In this document: positions 28,985 to 36,761 of the stretch, in pieces
Layout of the letters: each line of letters starts with the position of its first letter
How positions within the stretch are numbered: position 1 is the first letter of the stretch
Origin: Litorihabitans aurantiacus
GTDB lineage: Bacteria > Actinomycetota > Actinomycetes > Actinomycetales > Beutenbergiaceae
DNA length: 64,000 nucleotides
Assembly (NCBI RefSeq): GCF_030161595.1
Contig: NZ_BSUM01000001.1
Location: 1,922,001-1,986,000, forward strand
Direction of reading: 5' to 3'
Notes under the pieces: generated by a model
The model's database searches: none
Told to the model about the DNA's origin: nothing
What the model saw: only the letters and a program-made list of their open reading frames with translations
Translations under genes and position numbers: made by a program

Positions 28985-29604
28985 GTGAGGATCGGCCCCG
29001 AGGTCCGGGTCCGCTTGAGCTCGTAGAAGCCGTCGACGGACGTCATCAGCACGAGCCCGTCGAAGAGGCGCAGCGCGTCGTCGCCGGTCGGTGCGGGCGT
29101 GACGACCGGTCCGAAGTAGCCGCGGCCGTCGATCGCGACGACGGGCGTGCCGACGTCCTCACCGACGATCGCGATGCCCTCCGCGTGCGAGGCGCGCAGG
29201 GACTCGTCCAGCTCCCCGGAGGTCGCGACCCCCGCGAGGTCGGGGTCGAGCCCGACGTCGGTCAGCGCGCCGGCGATCGCCTCGGGGAACTCCTCCTGGC
29301 CCAGGTGGATGCGCGTGCCGAGCGCGGTGTAGAGGTCGCCCAGCACGTGCTCGCCGACCCGCTCCCGCGCGGCGTTGACCACGCGGGCCGGTCCCCACGC
29401 GCGGTCCATGAGGTCGCGGTAGTTCTCGGGCAGCTCGCGCCCCTCGTTGAGGACCGACAGCGACATCACGTGCCAGCGCAGGTCGATGTCGCGGTGCTCG
29501 GCGACCTCGCGGATCCAGCGGGACGTCATCCACGCCCAGGGGCAGACGGGGTCGAACCAGAAGTCGACCCGGGTGGTCTTCTCGGTCACGTCGGCTGCAG
29601 CCAT
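28981..29604 (-). CDS. DsbA-fold oxidoreductase, mycothiol-dependent nitroreductase (Rv2466c) type
   Basis: 207 residues. A thioredoxin fold with FWFDPVCPWAWMTSRW at residue 14 onward, then EGRELPENYRDLMDRAWGP and EDVGTPVVAIDGRGYFGPVV with the cis-proline. These match the actinobacterial Rv2466c-like group. The motif here is CPWA, so the second cysteine of a CXXC is missing, which points to a monothiol mechanism with mycothiol. It has no signal peptide and is therefore cytoplasmic. It is coupled to the downstream anchored protein. Confidence 0.85.
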   Translation of the reverse strand: MAAADVTEKTTRVDFWFDPVCPWAWMTSRWIREVAEHRDIDLRWHVMSLSVLNEGRELPENYRDLMDRAWGPARVVNAARERVGEHVLGDLYTALGTRIHLGQEEFPEAIAGALTDVGLDPDLAGVATSGELDESLRASHAEGIAIVGEDVGTPVVAIDGRGYFGPVVTPAPTGDDALRLFDGLVLMTSVDGFYELKRTRTSGPILT

Positions 29605-29813
29605 GAGTCCTCCTGGACCTCGTGCTCCGGTGCGCTCGCGCGCTCTTTCCAGTCATCTACTGTCGCACGCGTGGATCGCAGCACGAATCCGGAGGTCGAG
29701 CCGGCCTCCCCCGACAGGGGGGACAACCCCACCCCGGACTCGGGGGCCCGCCCCGGTCCGCGCGCTCGCCGCCGTCGCGACGATGGAGTCTCCGCGACGA
29801 AGGAGATCCCGTC

Positions 29814-31182
29814 ATGACCGCACCGCCCCCCGCCCCGCTCGAGCACGTCGGCTTCTGGCGCGGACCGTTCGCCGCCAGGACCTGGCGGGAGCAGGGCTAC
29901 CTCGCGACCCTCCTGCTCACGGGCGTGGTCGGCCTCGCGTGGTTCGTCCTCACCGCCACGCTGATCCCGAGCCTCGCGATCACGGTGGTGGGGCTCCTCG
30001 TCGGCGGCGGCATGGTCGTGGGTGCCCGGGCGTGGGGCGCGATGCACCGGGGGCTCGCGCGGGGCCTGCTGCGGCACGACGTCGCGCCCCCTCCCCTGGC
30101 GGCGGCCCCGAGGCTTCTGGCAGACCCTGCGGGCGATGCTCGCGGACGGCACGGGCTGGCGCGCGCTGGCCTTCATGCTGGTCGAGTTCACCCTCGGTCT
30201 CGCGGCCTTCATCGTGTCCGTCACGCTGCTGGCCACCTCGCTCGGCGGCGCGACGTACTGGTTCTGGTCCCGGTGGCTGCCGCTGCAGCAGGGGGCCGAC
30301 GGCGTGTGGCGCCGGGCGACCGAGATCCTGCCCGGGATCTACGTCGAGGGGTGGCGCTGGGACCTCGCCTACGCCGTGGTGGGCCTGATCCTGCTGTTCG
30401 TGTGGGCGAGGGCAACCCTCGGGCTGGGACACGCCTTCCGTGGCACCGTCACCGCGCTGCTGGGACCGACGCGGACCGCCGCCCGGCTCACCGAGGTCGA
30501 GCGCACGCGCCAGGAGGTCGTCACGGACGCGGACCTGCGGCTGCGGCAGATCGAGCGGGACCTGCACGACGGGACGCAGGCGCGGCTCGTCGCCGTCGCG
30601 ATGCAGCTGGGCGAGGCGAGGGACCAGCTCGAGCGCGGGGGCGACGCCGAGCACGCGCGGGTGCTCGTGGGGACGGCGCACGACTCGACCAAGGAGGCGA
30701 TGACCGAGCTGCGAGCCATCGCCCGCGGGATCCGGCCGGCCTCGCTCGACTCCGGTCTGGCGGTGGCGCTCGAGACGCTCGCCGCGCGCAGCGCGCTCCC
30801 CGTCGCGCTCGACGTCGACGCGGAGGTCCGCGCCTCCCCCGAGGTCGAGGCGATCGCCTACTACGCCGTGGCCGAGCTGCTGGCCAACGCGAGCCGGCAC
30901 GCCGGTGCGAACCGCGCCGTCGTCGAGGTCCGGGTGACGGACGACGGGCGCACGGGATCCGGCGCGTCCGGCGACGCGCACCTGGTCCTGACCGTCCGCG
31001 ACGACGGCGTCGGCGGGGCAGCGATCGTCCCGGCGGATGAGCGACCGGCCGGCACGGGCGGGACGGGGCTGCGCGGGATCGTCGCGAGGGCCGCCGCGGT
31101 CGACGGGCACCTCGAGCTCGTCAGCCCCGCGGGCGGGCCTACGGTGGCCACCGTGACCCTCCCGATCTCGGCCGCCCGATGA
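29814..31182 (+). CDS. Two-component sensor histidine kinase (NarL/DesK type), frame broken once
   Basis: About 456 residues. An N-terminal sensor with four membrane segments (YLATLLLTGVVGLAWFVL, LAITVVGLLVGGGMVV and later ones), a HisKA_3 helix with the phospho-His in IERDLHDGTQARLVAVAMQ, the N box in LLANASRHAGA and G boxes in GTGLRGIVARAAAV. Near 30108 the frame needs one base fewer in a GCCCC run, the only insertion-type break in the window. AAGGAG precedes the ATG. The stop overlaps the response regulator start (ATGA). Confidence 0.9.
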
Positions 31183-31877
31183 CGCCCGCCGCCGACCCCG
31201 ATCCGCCCGCGACCGGCCTGCGCGTCGCCGTCGCCGAGGACTCGGTGCTGCTGCGCGACGGCCTCGTGGCCCTCCTGACCCGCCGCGGTCTCGACGTCGT
31301 GGCGAGCACGGGCGACGGCGAGTCGCTGCTGGCCGCGGTGGCGGCCCTGGACGTGGGGCGGCGCCCGCAGGTGGCGGTCCTCGACGTCCGGATGCCGCCG
31401 TCGTTCACCGACGAGGGACTGCGCACCGCGCTGCGGCTGCGCGACGAGCACCCGGGAACCGGGGTCCTGCTGCTGTCCCAGCACGTGGAGACGCGCTTCG
31501 CCGCCCGGCTCCTGCGCGGCGACTCGCGCGGCACGGGGTACCTGCTCAAGGACCGGGTGGCCGACGTGGGCGACTTCGTCGACGCCGTCGAGCGCGTGGG
31601 GGCCGGTCACAGCGTGCTGGACCCCGAGGTGGTGGCGCAGCTGTTCGGCGCCGCGGCGACCGACGCGGGTCTCGCGCGGCTCTCGCCGCGCGAGCGCGAG
31701 GTGCTGGAGCTGATGGCGCAGGGCAGGTCCAACGGGGCGATCGCGGAGCGGCTCGTCCTCAGCTACGGGGCCGTGGAGAAGCACGTCGGCGCGATCTTCA
31801 CCAAGCTCGACCTGCCGCCGGACTCGGGCGACCACCGCCGCGTCCTGGCGGTGCTGCGCCACCTCGCGCCACGCTGA
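31179..31877 (+). CDS. LuxR-type response regulator
   Basis: 232 residues. The receiver domain has acidic residues AEDS at the N-terminus, the phospho-Asp in VAVLDVRMPP near residue 70 and the conserved Lys in GYLLKDRV. The C-terminal LuxR helix-turn-helix is LSPREREVLELMAQGRSNGAI then YGAVEKHVGAIFTKL. It is co-translated with the kinase above. No neighbouring ABC exporter is seen, so the target is unknown. Confidence 0.95.
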   Translation: MTPAADPDPPATGLRVAVAEDSVLLRDGLVALLTRRGLDVVASTGDGESLLAAVAALDVGRRPQVAVLDVRMPPSFTDEGLRTALRLRDEHPGTGVLLLSQHVETRFAARLLRGDSRGTGYLLKDRVADVGDFVDAVERVGAGHSVLDPEVVAQLFGAAATDAGLARLSPREREVLELMAQGRSNGAIAERLVLSYGAVEKHVGAIFTKLDLPPDSGDHRRVLAVLRHLAPR

Positions 31878-31914
31878 CCACCCTGACGACGCGAGACCCC
31901 CGCAGGGGGCCGCC

Positions 31915-32403
31915 TCAGTCGATGAGGCTCGTCATCCGCCCGTCGGGGTCGAGGCGCTGCAGGATGGCGTCGCCGATCGCCGTCAGCTGCTCCACCTGCT
32001 CGGGGGTGAGGGCGTCGACGACGGCGTCACGCGCCGTCGCCACGTGTCCGGGGGCCGCGGCCACGACGGCGTCCCACCCCGCGTCGGTCAGCACCACGTT
32101 CGTGGCACGGCCGTCCCCGGGGCAGGCGCGCCGCTCGACCAGGCCGCGTCCCGCGAGGCGCGTGATGACGTGCGAGAGGCGCGGCAGCGTCGCGTTGGTG
32201 CGGTCCGCGAGGGCCGACATCTGCAGCGTGTGCTCGGGATTCTCCGAGAGCATCGCGATCGTCTGGTACTCGAAGTGGGTGAGGGCGGAGTCGCGGCGGA
32301 GCTGACCGTCCAGGGCACCGGGCAGCAGCTCGACCACGGCGAGCAGGCGGAGCCAGGCGCTGCGCTCGGCGGGGCTGAGCCAGTGGGGTGCGGACGTGGT
32401 CAT
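31915..32403 (-). CDS. MarR-family regulator, probable repressor of the divergent VOC/esterase genes
   Basis: 162 residues with a winged helix: FEYQTIAMLSENPEHTLQMSALADRTN, TLPRLSHVITRLAGRGLVERR and CPGDGRATNVVLTDAG (the wing). A single cysteine precedes the wing (RRACPGDGR) and could be a thiol sensor. GGAGGG precedes the ATG. It is divergent from a ring-cleaving-dioxygenase-like gene, with two 18-bp repeats between them. Confidence 0.92.
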   Translation of the reverse strand: MTTSAPHWLSPAERSAWLRLLAVVELLPGALDGQLRRDSALTHFEYQTIAMLSENPEHTLQMSALADRTNATLPRLSHVITRLAGRGLVERRACPGDGRATNVVLTDAGWDAVVAAAPGHVATARDAVVDALTPEQVEQLTAIGDAILQRLDPDGRMTSLID

Positions 32404-32415
32404 CGACCCTCCTCG

Positions 32416-32464
32416 TTGGTTGACCCGACAACTGTAACGGACTACTTTGGTTGCAGCGACAACT
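32416..32464 (+). promoter_or_regulatory. VOC promoter with paired MarR operator repeats
   Basis: Two direct copies of TTGGTTG-N3-CGACAACT at 32416-32433 and 32447-32464 are 31 bases apart, three helical turns, and each is itself a partial palindrome (GTTG...CAAC). The first overlaps a -35 box TTGACC (32420-32425). The second overlaps a -10 box TACTTT (32443-32448), with a 17-base spacer. Bound protein would block this promoter. Confidence 0.75.
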
Positions 32465-32478
32465 ACTGAGGAGCCCCG

Positions 32479-33351
32479 ATGACCGCCGCCGACCTGCTCG
32501 CCCCCGAGACCCGCATGGACACGCTCACGCTGCACGTGGGCGACCTGGGCCTGATGTCGTCCTACTACGCGCGGGCGCTGGCGCTCGAGCCGCTGCGCGA
32601 GGGCGACGGCGAGGTCGTGCTCGGGCGGGGTGGGTCCGGCGTCGTCCGGCTGGTGCACACCCCCGGTCTGCCCGCGCCGAGCCGGTCGCAGGCCGGCCTC
32701 TTCCACACAGCGATGCTGCTGCCCGACCCCGCGACCCTGGCGGCCACCGTGCTGGCCGCCGCCCAGGACCCGCGCTCGCGGTTCGTCGGCAGCTCCGACC
32801 ACCACGTGAGCGAGGCGTTCTACTTCACCGACCCCGAGGGCAACGGCATCGAGCTGTACCGCGACCGCCCCCGCGAGGGCTGGTACGGGGCGGACGGCGC
32901 GATCGCCATGACGACCCAGCACCTCGATCCGCAGCGCTACCTGGACACGCACCTCGAGGAGCGGGTCGTCGCCGACGTCACGGCGCTGCCGGCGAGCGTC
33001 GGCCACATCCACCTCCAGGTCGGCGACCTGGCGACGGCGGAGCGCTTCTACGTCGATGCGCTCGGGTTCGAGGTCACGACGCGCTACCCCGGTGCGCTCT
33101 TCGTCAGCGCCGGCGGCTACCACCACCACATGGCGATGAACGTCTGGAACTCGGCCGGCGCCCCGGCCCGCGCCGCGACCCTCGGGCTCGGCGAGGTGAC
33201 GATCACGGTGCCGACGCGGGAGGACGTCGAGGCGGCCGCCGACCGGCTGCGCCACCACGGCCACGAGGTCGCCGACGACGGGAGCACCCTGCGCGTGGCC
33301 GACCCGTGGGGCTCCACCGTCGCGCTCACGCCTGCCCCCGACCCTGCCTAG
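32479..33351 (+). CDS. VOC-family ring-cleaving dioxygenase/glyoxalase (CatE/MhqO type)
   Basis: 290 residues in two vicinal-oxygen-chelate halves. Metal ligands are likely the His in TLTLHVGDLGLM (residue about 18) with GIELYRD (Glu) and, in the second half, VGHIHLQVGDL. GNGIELYRDRPREGWY and GYHHHMAMNVWNS are typical of the catechol-2,3-dioxygenase/hydroquinone dioxygenase group. GAGGAG precedes the ATG. It is followed by a carboxylesterase, the same order as in quinone-responsive mhq operons. Confidence 0.88.
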   Translation: MTAADLLAPETRMDTLTLHVGDLGLMSSYYARALALEPLREGDGEVVLGRGGSGVVRLVHTPGLPAPSRSQAGLFHTAMLLPDPATLAATVLAAAQDPRSRFVGSSDHHVSEAFYFTDPEGNGIELYRDRPREGWYGADGAIAMTTQHLDPQRYLDTHLEERVVADVTALPASVGHIHLQVGDLATAERFYVDALGFEVTTRYPGALFVSAGGYHHHMAMNVWNSAGAPARAATLGLGEVTITVPTREDVEAAADRLRHHGHEVADDGSTLRVADPWGSTVALTPAPDPA

Positions 33352-33360
33352 GGTCGGGGC

Positions 33361-34029
33361 ATGACCCTCGCGATCGACGACGCCGCCACCGTCCGCGTGC
33401 CCTCGCCCGGGGCCGCCCCGGGCGCCGACACCACGGCCGACGACGCGCCCCTGCTCCTGCTGCTGCACGGCTACGGCGCGCACGAGGGCGACCTCGTCCC
33501 CCTCCTGGAGCACCTGGGGCACCCCGGCGACGCGGCCGCGCTGCGCGCCCCGCTGCCCATGGACCACGGCGGCTGGGCGTGGTTCCCGATCACCACGATC
33601 GGGGCACCCGACCCCGCCGCCGTGCAGGCCGCCGCCGACGCCGTGCTCGCGTGGTTGGCGCAGCACGCCGGCGGGCGCCGCGTCCTCGTGCTCGGGTTCA
33701 GCCAGGGCGGGGCGGTCGCGCTGCAGGTCGCCCGCACCTCGCCCCAGGCGTTCGCGGCGCTGGTGGTGCTGTCCGGGTTCGTCTCGCCGACCCCGCACCC
33801 GGGTGACGCGGCGCTCGCGGCCGCGGCCCCGCCGTCGTTCCTCGGGCACGGCGACGCCGACGCCGTGATCCCACCCGCCGTCACCGAGCTCACCGCCGCC
33901 TGGATGGCGGAGCACACCACCCTCACCCGGCGCGCCTACACGGGCCTCCCGCACGGCGTCGGCGGCCAGGAGGTCGCCGACGTCGCGGACTTCCTCGCCG
34001 GGCTCGCCGGGGCGCGCGTGGAAGGATGA
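33361..34029 (+). CDS. Phospholipase/carboxylesterase-type alpha/beta hydrolase
   Basis: 222 residues. The oxyanion region is LLHGYGAHEGD, the catalytic Ser is in LGFSQGGAVAL near residue 115, the Asp in GHGDADAVIP and the His in LPHGVGGQE. It resembles MhqD/YodD-like hydrolases. The start is nine bases after the VOC stop. TAGGGT at 33349-33354, overlapping that stop, lies six bases before the ATG and may give a second, leaderless transcript. Confidence 0.9.
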   Translation: MTLAIDDAATVRVPSPGAAPGADTTADDAPLLLLLHGYGAHEGDLVPLLEHLGHPGDAAALRAPLPMDHGGWAWFPITTIGAPDPAAVQAAADAVLAWLAQHAGGRRVLVLGFSQGGAVALQVARTSPQAFAALVVLSGFVSPTPHPGDAALAAAAPPSFLGHGDADAVIPPAVTELTAAWMAEHTTLTRRAYTGLPHGVGGQEVADVADFLAGLAGARVEG

Positions 34030-34086
34030 TCGGCGGCCCGCGACCCGGGCCACGCTCGAATCCAGCCCCACCGCGAAGGAGCACCC

Positions 34087-36672
34087 GTGCCCGGAGAGAA
34101 CCTCACCCGCGCCGAGGCGCAGCAGCGCGCCGCCGTCGTCACCACGCACCACTACGAGGTCGCGCTCGACCTCACCCGGGGCGAGAAGGAGTTCGGCTCC
34201 CGGACCCTGGCCCGCTTCGACGCCGAGCCCGGCTCGAGCACCTTCATCGACCTCATCGCGCCGAGCGTGCAGCGCGTGACGCTGAACGGGCGCGACCTCG
34301 ACGTCGCGCAGGTGTTCGCCGACTCCCGCATCCAGCTCGACGACCTCGCGGCGAGCAACGAGCTCGTGGTCGAGGCCTCCTGCGCCTACATGCACACGGG
34401 CGAGGGTCTGCACCGGTTCGTCGACCCGGTCGACGGCGAGGTCTACCTCTACTCGCAGTTCGAGGTCGCCGACACGCGCCGCGTCTTCGCGGTCTTCGAG
34501 CAGCCCGACCTCAAGGCGACCTTCGCCTTCACGGTGACCGCGCCGTCGCACTGGCGCGTCATCTCCAACTCCCCGACGCCGGAGCCCGTCGCGGCCGGTG
34601 ACGACACCGCCACCTGGACCTTCGAGCCCACGGTCGTGCTCCCCTGCTACGTCACCGCGATCATCGCCGGCCCCTACACCGGCGGCGACGGCGAGCTCGT
34701 CAGCAGCGACGGCCGCACCATCCCGCTCGGCGTCTACTGCCGCGCCAGCCTCGCGGAGCACCTGGACGTCGCCGAGATCCTCGACGTCACGCGCCGCGGC
34801 TTCGCGTTCTACGAGGAGCAGTTCGACTACCCCTACCCCTACGCGAAGTACGACCAGATCTTCGTGCCGGAGTTCAACGCGGGTGCGATGGAGAACGCGG
34901 GCGCCGTCACGTTCCTGGAGAACTACGTCTTCCGCTCCAAGGTGACCGACGCGATGATCGAGCGGCGCGCCGTCACGATCCTGCACGAGCTCGCGCACAT
35001 GTGGTTCGGCGACCTCGTCACGATGAAGTGGTGGAACGACCTGTGGCTGAACGAGTCGTTCGCCGAGTACGCCTCCACGCTCGCGACGGCCGAGGCGACG
35101 CGCTGGACCAACGCCTGGACCACGTTCGCCTCCCTGGAGAAGTCGTGGGCCTACAAGCAGGACCAGCTGCCCTCGACCCACCCGATCGTCGCCGAGATCT
35201 CCGACCTCGAGGACGTCGAGGTCAACTTCGACGGCATCACCTACGCCAAGGGCGCCTCGGTGCTGCGCCAGCTCGTGGCGTGGGTCGGTGCGGAGGAGTT
35301 CATGACCGGCGTCGCCGCGTACTTCAAGGCGCACGCTCACGGCAACACCGAGCTGCCCGACCTGCTGCGCGAGCTCGAGCGCACCTCGGGCCGCGACCTG
35401 TCGGGGTGGAGCGGCGTGTGGCTGGAGAAGGCCGGCGTCACGCTGCTGCGGCCCGAGCTCGGGACGACCACGGGTGAGGACGGCGTGCGCCGCATCTCCT
35501 CGCTCGCGATCACGCAGGAGGCACCGCAGGACTGGCCGACGCTGCGCCCGCACCGGCTCGCGATCGGGGGCTACGACGTCGACGGCGCCGGGGCGCTCGT
35601 GCGTCGGCTGCACCTCGAGCTCGACGTCGACGGCGCGCGCACGCCCGTCACCGCCTGGGACGGCGAGGTGGCGCCCGACCTGCTCCTGGTCAACGACGGC
35701 GACCTCGCCTACGCGAAGATCCGGCTCGACGACGCCTCGCTCGCCGCGGCCCTGTCCTCGCTGCGCGGCTTCACCGACTCCCTCCCCCGCACGCTCGTGT
35801 GGGGCGCCGCGTGGGACATGACGCGCGACGGCGAGTGGCCGGCGCGCCGCTTCGTCGACCTGGTCCTGGGCAACATCGACGCCGAGACCGACTCGACCGT
35901 GGTGATGGTGCTGCTGCGCCAGCTGAACCAGGCGATCGGCGAGTTCGTCGACCCGCGCGTGCGCGGCGAGGTCGGCGAGCGCGCGGCGGACCGCCTGTGG
36001 GAGCTCACGACGGCGGCGGCCCCCGGCTCCGACGCGCAGCTGCAGTTCGCCAAGGCGTACGCACTCCGGGCCCGCACGGCGCAGCAGCTGGACCGCCTGG
36101 CCGCGCTGCGCGACGGCTCGCTCGAGGTCGCGGGGCTCGCGATCGACGTCGACCTGCGCTGGGAGCTGCTGACCGCGCTCGTCGCCGGCGGCGCCGCGGG
36201 CGAGGACGAGATCGCGGCCGAGCTGGAGCGGGACGCGACGGCGAGCGGCGAGCGGGCCGCCGCCGGTGCGCGCGCCGCGATCGCCACGCCCGAGGCGAAG
36301 GAGGCGGTCTGGGCACGCGTCGTGGCTGCCGACGAGCTGCCGAACGCGCTGCAGATGGCCACCGTGCTCGGGTTCGCCCGGACGCACGACCGGACGCTGA
36401 CGGTGCCGTTCGTCGAGCGCTACTTCGCGGCGCTGGAGACGGTCTGGGCCGAGCGCACCAACGAGATGGCGCAGAACGTCGTCACGTGGCTGTACCCGTC
36501 CTGGCTCGCCGACCTCGACGACTCGTTCGGGGTCGACGTCCCGGGCCTGACCGACACGTGGCTCGCGCAGCTCGGGGAGCGCACGCCGGCGCTGCGCCGC
36601 CTCGTGGTCGAGGCGGCCGACGGCGTGCGGCGCGCGCTCGCCGTGCAGGCGGTCGACCGCCAGCAGGCCTGA
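34087..36672 (+). CDS. pepN: Aminopeptidase N (M1 family)
   Basis: 861 residues. A zinc aminopeptidase that trims N-terminal residues from peptides. The exopeptidase motif GAMEN is near residue 266, the zinc motif is HELAHMWFGD near 299 with the third ligand in LWLNESFAEYAS, and the catalytic Tyr region is FDGITYAKGASVL. The C-terminal ERAP1-like helical domain is complete. The GTG start has AAGGAG five bases upstream. A 48-bp palindrome follows the stop by 27 bases. Confidence 0.97.
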   Translation: MPGENLTRAEAQQRAAVVTTHHYEVALDLTRGEKEFGSRTLARFDAEPGSSTFIDLIAPSVQRVTLNGRDLDVAQVFADSRIQLDDLAASNELVVEASCAYMHTGEGLHRFVDPVDGEVYLYSQFEVADTRRVFAVFEQPDLKATFAFTVTAPSHWRVISNSPTPEPVAAGDDTATWTFEPTVVLPCYVTAIIAGPYTGGDGELVSSDGRTIPLGVYCRASLAEHLDVAEILDVTRRGFAFYEEQFDYPYPYAKYDQIFVPEFNAGAMENAGAVTFLENYVFRSKVTDAMIERRAVTILHELAHMWFGDLVTMKWWNDLWLNESFAEYASTLATAEATRWTNAWTTFASLEKSWAYKQDQLPSTHPIVAEISDLEDVEVNFDGITYAKGASVLRQLVAWVGAEEFMTGVAAYFKAHAHGNTELPDLLRELERTSGRDLSGWSGVWLEKAGVTLLRPELGTTTGEDGVRRISSLAITQEAPQDWPTLRPHRLAIGGYDVDGAGALVRRLHLELDVDGARTPVTAWDGEVAPDLLLVNDGDLAYAKIRLDDASLAAALSSLRGFTDSLPRTLVWGAAWDMTRDGEWPARRFVDLVLGNIDAETDSTVVMVLLRQLNQAIGEFVDPRVRGEVGERAADRLWELTTAAAPGSDAQLQFAKAYALRARTAQQLDRLAALRDGSLEVAGLAIDVDLRWELLTALVAGGAAGEDEIAAELERDATASGERAAAGARAAIATPEAKEAVWARVVAADELPNALQMATVLGFARTHDRTLTVPFVERYFAALETVWAERTNEMAQNVVTWLYPSWLADLDDSFGVDVPGLTDTWLAQLGERTPALRRLVVEAADGVRRALAVQAVDRQQA

Positions 36673-36699
36673 GTGGGCTGAGGCCCGCCCCCGGACGTG

Positions 36700-36747
36700 C
36701 TCGTGGGGAGGTTCCGCAGGCTCAGGCCTGCGGGACCTCCCCACGAG
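36700..36747. terminator. 48-bp palindromic hairpin between pepN and malQ (repeat copy 2)
   Basis: This copy begins CTCGTGGGGAGGTTCCGC and ends GCGGGACCTCCCCACGAG, matching the element after valS at 44 of 48 positions. It sits between convergent genes and could terminate both. Confidence 0.7.
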
Positions 36748-36761
36748 GCGTTGCGGGTGGG

